NCBI RefSeq assembly: GCF_000721175.1
Contig: NZ_JOEZ01000007.1
Span: forward strand, 124,001-188,000
Reading direction: 5' to 3'
DNA: 64,000 nt
Origin: Streptomyces anulatus
GTDB lineage: Bacteria; Actinomycetota; Actinomycetes; Streptomycetales; Streptomycetaceae
A program made the translations under genes and the position numbers. Positions 35,183 to 44,403 of the stretch are shown one piece after another. Below the pieces are notes generated by a model. It made no database searches. It was not told the DNA's origin and saw only the letters and a list, made by a program, of their open reading frames with translations. How positions within the stretch are numbered: position 1 is the stretch's first letter; each line of letters opens with the position of its first letter.

Positions 35183-37309
35183 TCAGGCTCCGGTCAGCCC
35201 CAGCGACCGCTTGAGGAAGTCCACCTGGAGCAGGAGCAGGTTCTCCGCGACCTGCTCCTGCGGCGTCATGTGCGTCACCCCGCTCAGCGGCAGCACCTCG
35301 TGCGGACGCCCGGCAGCCAGCAGCGCCGAGGACAGCCGCAGGGCGTGCGCGACCACCACGTTGTCGTCGGCCAGGCCGTGCACGATCATCATCGGCCGGA
35401 CCTCGGCGGCGGGCTCGGAGAGACCGTCGTCGGTGAGCAGCGAGTTGTACGCGTACACCTCGGGCTGCTCGGCCGGGTCGCCGAGATAGCGCTCGGTGTA
35501 GTGGGTGTCGTACAGCCGCTGGTCCGTGACCGGCGCCCCCACGACCGCCGCGTGGAAGACGTCGGGCCGCCGCAGCACCGCGAGCCCCGCCAGATAGCCG
35601 CCGAAGGACCAGCCGCGGATCGCCACCCGGGACAGGTCGAGCGGGAACCGGTCCGCGAGCCCGTGCAAGGCCTCGACCTGGTCCTCCATGGTCAGCACGA
35701 GGTTGTCCCGTACCGCCTTCTCCCAGCCCGGCGAGCGGCCCGGCGCGCCCCGCCCGTCCGCCACGACCACCGCGAAGCCCTGGTCCGCGAACCACTGCGA
35801 GGTCAGGTGCGCGTTGTGGGCGGCGACCACCCGACGGCCGTGCGGTCCGCCGTACGGATCCATCAGGACCGGAAGGGGACCATCCGCCTCCTGGTAGTCC
35901 GAGGGGAGCAGCACGGCGCACGGAATCCGTCGTGCGCCCCCCTCGGTGAGCGTCACGCGGGCGGAGACCGCCGGCACCTGGGCGAAGCTCGGGATCCGGG
36001 CCAGCCGCTTGCCGTCCCGCACCACCCACGCGGTGGCTCCGGGCTCCTCGGGGACGGCCGAGACCACGACCGAGAGACCGCCCGAGCGGACCGCGGAGTG
36101 CACACCCACCCCTTCGGAAACCCGCTCGATTCCGAGCTCGTTGACCCGGTACACGTGGATCTGCCCGATCTCCGGCTCGACCGCGTCCTCACCGGCCACC
36201 GCCGAGACCAGGATGTCGGACTCCCCGACGTCCAGCACCGACTGGACGTGCAGCTGTGACCCGGTGAGCGGCCGGTCCCCGACCGCCAGCACCCGTGCGC
36301 CGCCCTCGTCGACGATCCGCACCAGCCGCCCGTCCGGCGCCCACGCGGGCACCCCGGGGAAAAGGTCCAGCCACACCGGGTCCTCGTCGACATGGACGAT
36401 CCGGGTCGCACCGCTCTCCGGGTCCACCGCAAGGTACCGCTGACTGCGCTGGTCACGGGCCTGCACCAGCAGCAGCGGAGCACCCGCCGATGACCAGTGC
36501 ACCTGGGCCAGGTACGGGAACGCCGCCCGGTCCCAGACCACTTCCCGGCGGGCTCCCTCCAGGTCCATCACGAAGAGCCGCACCTCGGCGTTGGGCGTGC
36601 CCGCCGCCGGATAGGCGACCTCGGCCGGCCTGCGCTCCGGGTTCGCCGGATCGGCGATGTACCACCGCTGTACGGGGCTGTCGTCGGCCCGCGCGACCAG
36701 CAGCCGGTCCGACTCCGGCGACCACCAGAATCCCCGGTAGCGGTGCATCTCCTCAGCCGCGATGAACTCGGCCAGACCGTAGGTGACATGGGAGTCCTCC
36801 GGCTCGGCCAGCGCCCGGTCGTCCTCGCCCCCCGCGCCCACGACCCGCAGCGCGCCCTTGGCCACGTACGCGATGTGCCGGCCGTCGGGGGAGGGGCGCG
36901 GGTCGATCACCGGGCCCGGTACCGGCAGCGCCCGCGCGGTCCCGGCCCGCAGCTCGGCCACGTACACCTTTCCGGACAGGGCGAACGCCGCCAACTCCGC
37001 CGCCGCGTCCACCGCGTAGGCGACGATGCCCGACGAACCCTCCCGGGTCCGCTCGCGCCGGGCCCGCTCCTGCGCCGACAGCTTCTCCTGTGAACCGCCC
37101 AGCAGGACTTCGGGATCGGCGGCGACGCGCTCCTCCCCGGTCGCCGGGTCGAGCACCCAGAGCCGGTTGGTCCGGTCCGTTCCGGACGTGGACCGGAGGA
37201 AGATCACGCGCGTCTCATCAGGTGAGACGGTGAAGGCGCGAGGAGCGCCGAGAGTGAAGCGCTGGGTCCGTGCTTGCTGGCGGGGAAAGGACAGCTTCTT
37301 CGAGGTCAT
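35183..37309 (-). CDS. S9 family prolyl oligopeptidase / dipeptidyl peptidase IV
   Basis: 708 residues without a signal peptide. Residues ~30-430 are a DPPIV-type beta-propeller (repeated F-S-P-D / W-S-P-E blades, e.g. AFTVSPDETRVIFLRS and FWWSPESDRLLVARAD, and AEFIAAEEMHRYRGFWW, which carries the Glu pair that binds the substrate amino terminus in DPPIV). Residues ~450-705 are the alpha/beta-hydrolase with Ser568 in GWSFGGYLAG, Asp648 in HGLADDNV and His680 in GVTHM. The enzyme should release X-Pro or X-Ala dipeptides in the cytoplasm. Its position right after two peptide importers suggests a role in degrading imported peptides (inference). Confidence 0.93.
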   Translation of the reverse strand: MTSKKLSFPRQQARTQRFTLGAPRAFTVSPDETRVIFLRSTSGTDRTNRLWVLDPATGEERVAADPEVLLGGSQEKLSAQERARRERTREGSSGIVAYAVDAAAELAAFALSGKVYVAELRAGTARALPVPGPVIDPRPSPDGRHIAYVAKGALRVVGAGGEDDRALAEPEDSHVTYGLAEFIAAEEMHRYRGFWWSPESDRLLVARADDSPVQRWYIADPANPERRPAEVAYPAAGTPNAEVRLFVMDLEGARREVVWDRAAFPYLAQVHWSSAGAPLLLVQARDQRSQRYLAVDPESGATRIVHVDEDPVWLDLFPGVPAWAPDGRLVRIVDEGGARVLAVGDRPLTGSQLHVQSVLDVGESDILVSAVAGEDAVEPEIGQIHVYRVNELGIERVSEGVGVHSAVRSGGLSVVVSAVPEEPGATAWVVRDGKRLARIPSFAQVPAVSARVTLTEGGARRIPCAVLLPSDYQEADGPLPVLMDPYGGPHGRRVVAAHNAHLTSQWFADQGFAVVVADGRGAPGRSPGWEKAVRDNLVLTMEDQVEALHGLADRFPLDLSRVAIRGWSFGGYLAGLAVLRRPDVFHAAVVGAPVTDQRLYDTHYTERYLGDPAEQPEVYAYNSLLTDDGLSEPAAEVRPMMIVHGLADDNVVVAHALRLSSALLAAGRPHEVLPLSGVTHMTPQEQVAENLLLLQVDFLKRSLGLTGA

Positions 37310-37485
37310 GGCAACGAACCTAGCTCCGAACTCGGCCGTGCGGCGCGGTTCGTGCGCCCCTCGTGCTGCTGTGCCCCGATCAATGCCCTGGAACGGAAAG
37401 TTATGATCCGTAGCGCTCGGTGGGTAGGAACCTGCTGACTCCGCGTGTGCTCCCGTCCCGACCGTACTGATGGAGGTGAACCGCC

Positions 37486-37680
37486 GTGGCGCTCTCGATT
37501 TCGGCGGTAGTGCTGCTGGCGATCATCGTCTTCCTGCTGATCCGGAAGTCCGGACTGAAGGGAGGGCACGCGGTGGTCTGCATGCTGCTCGGGTTCTACA
37601 TCGCGAGCTCGTCCATCGCACCGACCATCTCCGATCTGACGACCAACGTGGCGGGGATGATCAGCAGCATCAAGTTCTGA
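37486..37680 (+). CDS. Small conserved membrane protein
   Basis: 64 residues, GTG start behind GGAGGTGAA. Two hydrophobic segments (LSISAVVLLAIIVFLLI and AVVCMLLGFYIASSS) separated by a basic turn RKSGLKGGH. It is divergent from the S9 peptidase and upstream of mshB, a place where similar short proteins are, from memory, conserved in Streptomyces. Function unknown. Confidence 0.8.
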   Translation: MALSISAVVLLAIIVFLLIRKSGLKGGHAVVCMLLGFYIASSSIAPTISDLTTNVAGMISSIKF

Positions 37681-37773
37681 CCGCCCACCCGGCCGCCCGC
37701 CGGGGGCCGAGGAGACGCGGGGCACGGGGGCGCGGGGGCACGGGGGGCCTCCGGGGCTCGTAGGGTGGTCCCC

Positions 37774-38676
37774 ATGAAGGACCTCCCCGCCCGCCGTCTG
37801 CTGCTGGTGCACGCGCACCCCGACGACGAGTCGATCAACAACGGCGCCACCATGGCCAGGTATGCGGCCGAGGGTGCCCACGTCACCTTGGTGACGTGCA
37901 CGCTCGGCGAGGAGGGCGAGGTCATCCCGCCCCTGCTCGCCCGCCTCACCGCCGACCGGGACGACGCGCTGGGCCCCCACCGCGTCGGCGAGCTGGCCGC
38001 GGCGATGAAGGAGCTCGGCGTCACCGACCACCGCTTCCTCGGCGGAGCGGGCCGCTACCGGGACTCCGGAATGATGGGCACCGAGCAGAACGCCCGCCCC
38101 GGCTCCTTCTGGTCCACCCCGGTGGACCAGGCGGCGGCCCACCTCGTCGAGGTGATCCGCGAGGTCCGCCCCCAGGTCCTGGTCACCTACGACCCGGACG
38201 GCGGCTACGGCCACCCCGACCACATCCAGGCCCACCGCGTCGCGATGCGCGCCGCCGACCTGGCAGCCGACCCGTCGTTCGGCACCGACGCACCGCACAC
38301 CATCGCCAAGATCTACTGGAACCGGGTGGAGCGGACCGTGGTCGAGGCCGCCTTCGACCGGCTGCGCACCACCGCCCCCGGGGCCTTCTCCGGCGTCGCC
38401 GCCGTGGACGACGTCCCGGGCGTGACCGGCGCGGAGCAGATCACCGCGGAGATCGACGGATCAGCGTACGCCGGGGCGAAGTCGGCGGCGATGCGGGCCC
38501 ACGCCACCCAGATCACGGTCGACGGCCCCTGCTTCGCCCTCTCCAACGGCCTCGGCCAGCCCCTGCTTACGGCCGAGTGCTACCAACTGGTGCGGGGCGC
38601 ACCGGGAGTGATCGAGGGGGCACGTGAGAGCGACCTGTTCGCGGGCCTGCCGGACGCCGCAGGAGGTGCGGAATGA
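37774..38676 (+). CDS. mshB: GlcNAc-Ins deacetylase of mycothiol synthesis
   Basis: 300 residues of the MshB/LmbE family. The zinc site is visible: His15 and Asp18 in HAHPDDE and His150 in [13 protein letters not shown]. The enzyme removes the acetyl group of N-acetyl-glucosaminyl-inositol, the second step of mycothiol synthesis. MshB rather than the homologous amidase Mca is indicated by length and by its place in the chromosomal series that also holds mshB in Mycobacterium. The ATG at 37774 is preferred; a GTG 9 bases upstream is possible. Its end overlaps the next gene by 4 bases (ATGA). Confidence 0.9.
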   Translation: MKDLPARRLLLVHAHPDDESINNGATMARYAAEGAHVTLVTCTLGEEGEVIPPLLARLTADRDDALGPHRVGELAAAMKELGVTDHRFLGGAGRYRDSGMMGTEQNARPGSFWSTPVDQAAAHLVEVIREVRPQVLVTYDPDGGYGHPDHIQAHRVAMRAADLAADPSFGTDAPHTIAKIYWNRVERTVVEAAFDRLRTTAPGAFSGVAAVDDVPGVTGAEQITAEIDGSAYAGAKSAAMRAHATQITVDGPCFALSNGLGQPLLTAECYQLVRGAPGVIEGARESDLFAGLPDAAGGAE

Positions 38677-39164
38677 GCGGGAACCCCGGCAAGGGGCGCG
38701 GCCGCGCGCAGTCCTCCCGCCCCTTCGACGCCACCCACGCGCCGCGGCGGAACGCGCCGCCCAGGCCGCCCGGGCCCATCGGCCTCGCCGCGCGTCCGAA
38801 CCCGGCCCGGATCGCGGCCTACTCGGGCCTCGCCGTGCTCGGCGCGTTCGTCGGGATCGCCGGAACCCTCGTCCAAGCCGCCTGGTTCCCGGGCGGGTTG
38901 GTCATCGCCCTGGCGGGCTCCGCCGGCCTCTTCTACGGCGGCCGGATCCTGACCCGCACCCAGATCGGCGCGCTCGCCCCGGCGGCGGGCTGGTTCATCA
39001 CGGTGTTCCTGCTCCTGAGCGGCCGGCCGGAGGGCGACTACGTCTTCGGCGACGAACTCGGTCTGGTGCTCTTCGTCGTCGGCGGGACCGCCGCCGCTGT
39101 GATGTGCGCCACCACCTCCAAAGTGCCGCAATCAGCCATCCGCAGCGGCCGGTCCGGTACGTGA
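38673..39164 (+). CDS. Conserved membrane protein (DUF6113-like)
   Basis: 163 residues, coupled to mshB by ATGA. A basic, Pro-rich N-terminal tail of ~40 residues is followed by four hydrophobic segments ([56 protein letters not shown] and [17 protein letters not shown]). I believe it belongs to DUF6113. The conserved pairing with mshB may mean a link to thiol or envelope metabolism, but no function is known. Confidence 0.8.
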   Translation: MSGNPGKGRGRAQSSRPFDATHAPRRNAPPRPPGPIGLAARPNPARIAAYSGLAVLGAFVGIAGTLVQAAWFPGGLVIALAGSAGLFYGGRILTRTQIGALAPAAGWFITVFLLLSGRPEGDYVFGDELGLVLFVVGGTAAAVMCATTSKVPQSAIRSGRSGT

Positions 39165-39339
39165 AGTGCCAAGTCCGGGTCCGGAACGACCCCCACAGGT
39201 GTGATGCGGGGGTGGAGGTTTGCCCCGGTCGCGGAGTGTCCGGCGGCGGCGGCCAGTATGGTGGTGCGCGCGCCGAGCCGTCCCCTGGCCTGCGGCATGG
39301 GGGAAGTACGGGCGGCGGAGCCAATCGGGAGAACCTGCT

Positions 39340-41577
39340 TTGAGTCGTGAAACTGACAGTTCGTCCTCCGGGCCCCAGGGCCGCGGCGGAGCCGCGTACC
39401 CGTCGGGTACGCCGCCGTACGGATCCCGCCAGTATCCGTCGCTGCACCCGTCACAGGACGGCTCCGACGAGACCCCGGAATCCGTGGATCCGCCCCGGCC
39501 CGAGGAACCGAAGACCGAGACGACGCTGACGACGCGCATCCGGATCAACATCCCCGGGTCGCGTCCGATCCCGCCGGTCGTGATGCGTACGCCGATGGCG
39601 GAGAGCGACATCGCCGGCGGCCGTTCCGACGCGGAGCGCACCGGCGCCACCCCGCGCCCCGGTACGCCGCCGTCCGCGCCCGGAGCCGGGTCCGGCCCCT
39701 CGTCCGCCCGTTCCGCTGGCCCGGACGGCGGAGCGCCCGCGGACCGGTCCCGGGACGGCGGCCCGGCCGCCGACCCGACGCCCGCGGAGAAGCCGGCCCG
39801 GGAGAAGAGCGGCAGCGACTGGTTCGCCCCGCGCAAGGCCCCGGCCGCCGGGCCGGGAGCAGCCGCCCAGGGCCCCGGTGCGTCCGGCGCTCCCGCCGGG
39901 GCTCCTTCCGGCCCCGGCGGCGCCTCGGGCCCGGGTGGCCCTGGCGGTCCCGGTGCCGGCGGTCCTGGCGGTCCTGGAGCGGGCGGCCTCGGCGGCCCCG
40001 GTACCGGCGGCCCCGGCAGCACCAGCGGCCCCCGCAGCACCACCGGCCCCGGTGGCGCGTCCGACGGCGGTGCGGGCCGCTCGTCGCGCCCCGACCTGCC
40101 GTACTTCTCGGACGCCCCGCAGCCTGGCGGCACTCCGGGCGCGCCCGGCACCGGCCGCAGCGCGCTCGACGCCTACGGCACCGAGCCCCCCGGCGGAGGC
40201 CCGCGTTCAACCCCCGGCCCCGGGGTGCGTACGCCCGGCCCGTCCGGCCCCACCACGGGACCGGTCACCGGTAGCTCCTCGCTGACTCCGAACCTCGACG
40301 GTGTCCCCGGCCTCGGCGGACCCGGCCCGATGGTCCCGGGCATCCCCGGCGGCGTACCGCCCCGGATGTCCGACGACACCGCGATCCTCACGCCGCAGGC
40401 CCCGGCGCCCGAGCCCGGCCCCGGCGGCCATGTCTCGGGCGACACGCTGACCAGCGGCATCCCCGTGGTGCCCAGCGAGCCCCGCGCCACGTTCCCGGGC
40501 GGGCCGGGCACCCCCGGCGGCCCGGTGGCGGGCGGACCCGGTGGTCCGGGGGGACCCGGTGCTCCCACGCCCGGCCCCGCCGCCCCGCGTCCGGCGCAGC
40601 AGAGCACCCCCGCCCCGGCCCCCGCGAAGAAGGGCCGCTCCAAGCTGGTCCTGCTCGGGGTGGCCGCCGCCGTGCTGCTCGGCATCGCGTACGGGGCGGG
40701 TCTCCTGCTGAACCACTCCGAGGTCCCCAAGGGCACCACGGTGCTCGGCGTCGACATCGGCGGCGGCACGAAGGAGGAGGCGGTCACCAAGCTCGAGGCC
40801 GCCCTCGGCGAGCGGGCCAAGACACCCCTCCAGCTGTCGGTGGACGGCAAGGAGGAGAAGCTCGACCCTGCGAAGGCCGGCCTCACCCTGGACAGCCAGG
40901 AGACCGTGCGCGGCGCGGCGGGCAGCGACTACAACCCCGTCTCGGTGATCGGTTCGCTGTTCGGCGGGGAGCGCCCCGCCGACCCGGTGATCCCGGTCGA
41001 CGAGGAGAAGCTCGGCGTGGCGCTGACCGACCTGGCGGGCGCATCCGGCTCGGCCAACGACGGCACGATCCGCTTCGAGCCGAACAAGGCCGTGGCGGTG
41101 CCGGGCAAGCCGGGCAAGACGCTGGACGCCGGCCAGTCCCTGATCTCGGTCCGGGACGCCTACCGCGCCCAGGTGCAGACCGGGCAGGCCCGGCTGGTCG
41201 AACTCCCCGTCACCACCACCCAACCCACCATCACCAAGACCGAACTGGACCGGGCGATGAAGGAGTTCGCCGAGCCCGCGATGTCCGGTCTGATCACCAT
41301 CAAGGCCGGTCCCAAGCAGATCCAGTTCGGCCCGGCCAGGTCGCTGCCGCAGATCCTCTCCATGAAGGCCGTGGACGGCCGGCTGGTCGACGTCTACGAC
41401 AAGAAGGCGATCGACACGCTCCTGGACGGCGTCTTCGACGGCATCATGGCGGTCAAGGGCGACGGCAAGAAGCACCAGGTCGGCCCGGACGACGTGGCCC
41501 AGGCGATGAAGACCGCCCTGGCCGGGAAGACCGAGGCCGAGCGGACGGTCACCATCGACCTGACCGGCCAGGGCTGA
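39340..41577 (+). CDS. Envelope protein with disordered Pro/Gly tail and PG_binding_4 domains
   Basis: 745 residues from a TTG at 39340, chosen because GGGAGAA precedes it and homologous sequence begins there. Residues 1-~428 are low-complexity Pro/Gly/Ser/Thr, including collagen-like GPGGPGG runs and the short conserved-looking ETTLTTRIRINIPGSRPIPPV. One membrane segment follows (LVLLGVAAAVLLGIAYGAGLLL, ~433-455), then an extracytoplasmic part with two putative peptidoglycan-binding (PG_binding_4, VanW-associated) domains: VLGVDIGGGTKEEAVTKLEAALG and TITKTELDRAMKEFAEPAMSG. No VanW domain is seen. It may anchor the membrane to the wall. Terminated by the hairpin at 41603-41634. Confidence 0.85.
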   Translation: MSRETDSSSSGPQGRGGAAYPSGTPPYGSRQYPSLHPSQDGSDETPESVDPPRPEEPKTETTLTTRIRINIPGSRPIPPVVMRTPMAESDIAGGRSDAERTGATPRPGTPPSAPGAGSGPSSARSAGPDGGAPADRSRDGGPAADPTPAEKPAREKSGSDWFAPRKAPAAGPGAAAQGPGASGAPAGAPSGPGGASGPGGPGGPGAGGPGGPGAGGLGGPGTGGPGSTSGPRSTTGPGGASDGGAGRSSRPDLPYFSDAPQPGGTPGAPGTGRSALDAYGTEPPGGGPRSTPGPGVRTPGPSGPTTGPVTGSSSLTPNLDGVPGLGGPGPMVPGIPGGVPPRMSDDTAILTPQAPAPEPGPGGHVSGDTLTSGIPVVPSEPRATFPGGPGTPGGPVAGGPGGPGGPGAPTPGPAAPRPAQQSTPAPAPAKKGRSKLVLLGVAAAVLLGIAYGAGLLLNHSEVPKGTTVLGVDIGGGTKEEAVTKLEAALGERAKTPLQLSVDGKEEKLDPAKAGLTLDSQETVRGAAGSDYNPVSVIGSLFGGERPADPVIPVDEEKLGVALTDLAGASGSANDGTIRFEPNKAVAVPGKPGKTLDAGQSLISVRDAYRAQVQTGQARLVELPVTTTQPTITKTELDRAMKEFAEPAMSGLITIKAGPKQIQFGPARSLPQILSMKAVDGRLVDVYDKKAIDTLLDGVFDGIMAVKGDGKKHQVGPDDVAQAMKTALAGKTEAERTVTIDLTGQG

Positions 41578-41602
41578 GCCTCCCGGCCGGACGCACCCCT
41601 GA

Positions 41603-41634
41603 CAGCCCCCGCCCGGACCTCCGGGCGGGGGCTG
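41603..41634. terminator. Hairpin terminator after the PG_binding_4 gene
   Basis: 15-bp inverted repeat (CAGCCCCCGCCCGGA / TCCGGGCGGGGGCTG) with a 2-base centre. Confidence 0.85.
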
Positions 41635-41732
41635 CGCCGTACGCGATCCGGACCCCGAGCAGCCCGTGTCGCCCCGGCCCCGAACAGACCGTGTCGCCGA
41701 ACGTGCCCGGAAGTCCGTCGAGCGCACCCCCC

Positions 41733-41777
41733 GGCCTGGTGAAGTGCCGCCACCAGGTGACGACCCTTCACCAGGCC
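41733..41777. terminator. Inverted repeat after the secreted hypothetical gene
   Basis: Perfect 12-bp arms (GGCCTGGTGAAG / CTTCACCAGGCC), 21-base spacer, 12 bases past the stop of the minus-strand gene; may be its terminator. Confidence 0.5.
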
Positions 41778-41789
41778 CTCCCTCACCGC

Positions 41790-42440
41790 TCAGGGAGCGG
41801 TGGGGGAGGGTTCCGGAGTCGGGTCCTCATCAGGCTCCTCGGTCGGCTCCGGAGCAGGCGGCGCGGTGGAGAGGTCGTTCTGGTTCTGCACCGCTGCCAC
41901 CCACCGGTCGGACATGGTGGCCTGTCCGTCCCCGTTCGCGTCCGGGATTCCCGGCGCGGGGGCTTCACCGTTCGGAATCGGCTGGTCTCCGTGAACGGGG
42001 ATCACGGTGTGGAATTTGCGGTCCGGATTATATTTCGTCGCGAACAAATACCGCGAGCCGGCCTGGAGCAGAGTGTCGTCCTCCGGGAGGTCGACGACGT
42101 TACCGTCCGCGTCCCTGCCGCCCTGCTGGTTGACGACGATGACGCCGGTCACCGTGCCCTTGAAGACACGCTGGACCTCCACAGCATACTGAGTCTCGAT
42201 TCCGATACCCAGGTCCTTCTGGCCCTTTACCACGGTGACCTTGCCGTAGAAGAGGTTGTCGGCTCCACCGGCGAGGTTGGCGTCGTCGGAGAAGTCGGCT
42301 TCGTAGGTCAGTGCCAGCTGAGAACCCGAACTTTCCACGCGATCGGTGACCTGCTGATAGATGGCGGCTGTGCCCAGTCCGGCGGCTACCAGGACGGCCG
42401 CACCGGAAAGGACGAAGACATTCTTCCGCTTCACAGTCAT
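41790..42440 (-). CDS. Hypothetical secreted or membrane-anchored protein
   Basis: 216 residues. An N-terminal hydrophobic segment (VFVLSGAAVLVAAGLGTAAIY) after KRKN serves as signal or anchor. The middle (ADNLFYGKVTVVKGQ, YAVEVQRVFKGTVTGVIVVNQQGG, and LLQAGSRYLFATKYNP) resembles an OB-like domain of secreted proteins of the type that contain a tissue-inhibitor-like fold; the C-terminus is an acidic Pro-rich tail (EPTEEPDEDPTPEPSP). Its ATG overlaps the metalloprotease stop by one base, so the pair is one operon. Codon use is less GC-biased than in neighbours. A protease inhibitor or protection role is possible but unproven. Confidence 0.75.
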   Translation of the reverse strand: MTVKRKNVFVLSGAAVLVAAGLGTAAIYQQVTDRVESSGSQLALTYEADFSDDANLAGGADNLFYGKVTVVKGQKDLGIGIETQYAVEVQRVFKGTVTGVIVVNQQGGRDADGNVVDLPEDDTLLQAGSRYLFATKYNPDRKFHTVIPVHGDQPIPNGEAPAPGIPDANGDGQATMSDRWVAAVQNQNDLSTAPPAPEPTEEPDEDPTPEPSPTAP

Positions 42441-42991
42441 CAACCCCAGAGCTTGTTGTAGCCGGCGCGGTCGTTCGAAGTGGGGCGAGCGTTCGAAGGA
42501 ATGCCGCCCATCGTCTTCGCCAGAAGATTACCGTCGGACCTGTGGCCGAGCCCGAGCGCATGCCCCATCTCGTGTGCCGCAGCCTTGCGTCGCCACGCCT
42601 TGGTGCCGTATTTCTTCCCGTCGTCCAGATAGGCCTTGTTCATGACGATGGCATCCGCGCCGGCCTTTCCACGCCACTGTGCGACCCAGGAGACGTCCCT
42701 GCGGTTCTCATCCTTCCATTCCAGATCGGTGATGGTGTTCCATGCGTCCGGAGCGATTTTGATCTTTGTCAGCTTGTATTTGCTGTTGTACCAGGCAGTG
42801 GCGGCCCATTTCCGTGCGTCGTCGAATTTGGTTTCGTCCTCCCAGCGAATCTCGCCGGAGTCGACGGATGACCTGCCTCGTGAATCCGCCGCGAATGCCG
42901 CGGGTGCCGTGACTCCGGCGAGAACGGAAAGGATTACTGCCAGTACGGAGGCGGAAATCCCGTACCGGCCTATGGGCTGCTGGTTTCTCAT
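42440..42991 (-). CDS. Secreted zinc metalloprotease (snapalysin/matrixin-like)
   Basis: 183 residues with a signal peptide (SASVLAVILSVLAGVTAPAAFA) and the long zinc motif HEMGHALGLGH (HExxHxxGxxH), as in metzincins such as matrixins and snapalysin. A Met follows later in KTMGG, the likely Met-turn. Before it, VSWVAQWRGKAGADAIVMN forms the edge strand. The size is that of a bare catalytic domain with no propeptide longer than ~15 residues. Start ATG behind GAGGGGG. Base composition at third positions is lower in GC than in neighbouring genes, which suggests recent transfer. Confidence 0.88.
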   Translation of the reverse strand: MRNQQPIGRYGISASVLAVILSVLAGVTAPAAFAADSRGRSSVDSGEIRWEDETKFDDARKWAATAWYNSKYKLTKIKIAPDAWNTITDLEWKDENRRDVSWVAQWRGKAGADAIVMNKAYLDDGKKYGTKAWRRKAAAHEMGHALGLGHRSDGNLLAKTMGGIPSNARPTSNDRAGYNKLWG

Positions 42992-43269
42992 GTTGAATCC
43001 CCCTCATTCTGTGGAATCACGCGGGCGTGCCGAAAGGGGTGCTGCTGTCCGTTTCGGGAATGTCACGTGATCGACCAGGCAGGAAATCTTACACCAGAGG
43101 TTCACCGGAATTCAGGATTCCCTTTTCTGAGCGATGTGAGGTGTGAGGCCCCTTCGTCGCTGGCGCGTGTGAGGGCGCGTCCGTACGCGGCGAAGCGGGA
43201 CCCGGCGCTCAACAGCAGCCGGGCCCCGCTCCTGTACGACCCCGTGGCGTCAACTACGGGAAGCCGACC

Positions 43270-43773
43270 ATGAGTTCCCCCGCCGGTCCCAAGCGCCCGC
43301 CCCGCGAAGCCGATCGGATCAAGGTCTGGTTCCGCTGCGTCCCGCGCGAGGACTGGCTGCCGTACGACACCGAGGGGTTGTGGGCGACGCGGCTCGGCGC
43401 GGACACCGCGCGGGCGAACAACGTGCCCTTCCTCCAGGACGGGGTCGCCGAGGGCGAGACCGTACGGTTTCGTACGGACGACGACGGGGTGCACTGGGCC
43501 GCCGGCCGGGCGGCGGACTCGGGCAACTGCACCGTACGGGTGCTGCCCGTGCCGGACGGTCCGCTCGGGCGCGACGCACGGGCCGTGCACAAGCGGCTCG
43601 CCGCCTTCGGGCTCACGGGCGAGGTCTACAGCGCGGAGTTCCCGCTGGTCGCCCTGACCGTGCCGGGCGGTGCGGACCTGCGTGGGGTCAAGGCGCTGCT
43701 CATCCGGGGCCGGGACGAGGGCTGGTGGAACTTCGAGGTCTCGTGCGTCACCGATGCCTGGCGGGCCGCGTAG
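43270..43773 (+). CDS. DUF4265 domain protein
   Basis: 167 residues of the DUF4265 family: KVWFRCVPREDWLPYDTEG, LGADTARANNVPFLQDGVAEGETVRFRTDDDGVHWA and the C-terminal WWNFEVSCVTDAW. The family is found in bacteria as a stand-alone protein of unknown function. It is monocistronic, divergent from the metalloprotease operon and convergent with the acetyltransferase gene. Confidence 0.85.
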   Translation: MSSPAGPKRPPREADRIKVWFRCVPREDWLPYDTEGLWATRLGADTARANNVPFLQDGVAEGETVRFRTDDDGVHWAAGRAADSGNCTVRVLPVPDGPLGRDARAVHKRLAAFGLTGEVYSAEFPLVALTVPGGADLRGVKALLIRGRDEGWWNFEVSCVTDAWRAA

Positions 43774-43818
43774 CACCCGGGGCGGCGACGCGGCCCGCCG
43801 GGCGTCGCACCGGAGGCC

Positions 43819-44403
43819 TCACGCCTCCTCCTCGCCGATCTTCCGGATCACCCGGGCCGGGTTGCCGACCGCCACCACGTTCGCGGGCAGGTCCTTCGTG
43901 ACGACCGCCCCCGCGCCGACCACCGTGTTCCCGCCGATGGTCACCCCGGGGCAGACGATCACCCCGCCGCCCAGCCACACGTTGTCGCCGATGGTGATCG
44001 GCTGCGCGGCCTCCCACTCGGCGCGGCGCGGCTCGGGGTCCACGGGGTGGGTCGGGGTGAGCAGCTGGACGTTCGGGCCCATCTGGACGTCCGCGCCGAT
44101 GGTGATGCGGGCTACGTCCAGGAGGACCGCGCCGAAGTTGATGAACGTCCGGGGGCCGATGGTGGTCCGGTAGCCGTAGTCGACCCGCAGCGGCGGCCGT
44201 ACCTCCACGCCCTCGCCCAGTTCGCCGAGGAGTTCGGCCAGGACGGCGCGCCTGGCCTCGGGGTCGGCGGCGGAGGTGGCGTTGTAGCGCTCGCTCAGCA
44301 CGGCCGCGTGCAGCGCCTCCGCCGCCAGCTCCGGATCGTCGGCGATGTACAGCTCGCCGGAGAGCATGGCTTCCTTCTGGCTGCGCCTGGTCTCGTCGCT
44401 CAT
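43819..44403 (-). CDS. Sugar O-acetyltransferase (Maa/LacA type)
   Basis: 194 residues: an N-terminal Mac domain (SQKEAMLSGELYIADDPEL) followed by left-handed beta-helix hexapeptide repeats (ITIGADVQMGPNVQLLTPTHP, ITIGDNVWLGGGVIVCPGVTIGGNTVVGAGAVVTKDLPANVVAVGNPARVIRKI). The catalytic His is the one in TPTHPVD. Such enzymes acetylate maltose, galactosides or related sugars using acetyl-CoA. Coupled by ATGA to the upstream MFS gene, so it may modify the transporter's substrate. Confidence 0.93.
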   Translation of the reverse strand: MSDETRRSQKEAMLSGELYIADDPELAAEALHAAVLSERYNATSAADPEARRAVLAELLGELGEGVEVRPPLRVDYGYRTTIGPRTFINFGAVLLDVARITIGADVQMGPNVQLLTPTHPVDPEPRRAEWEAAQPITIGDNVWLGGGVIVCPGVTIGGNTVVGAGAVVTKDLPANVVAVGNPARVIRKIGEEEA

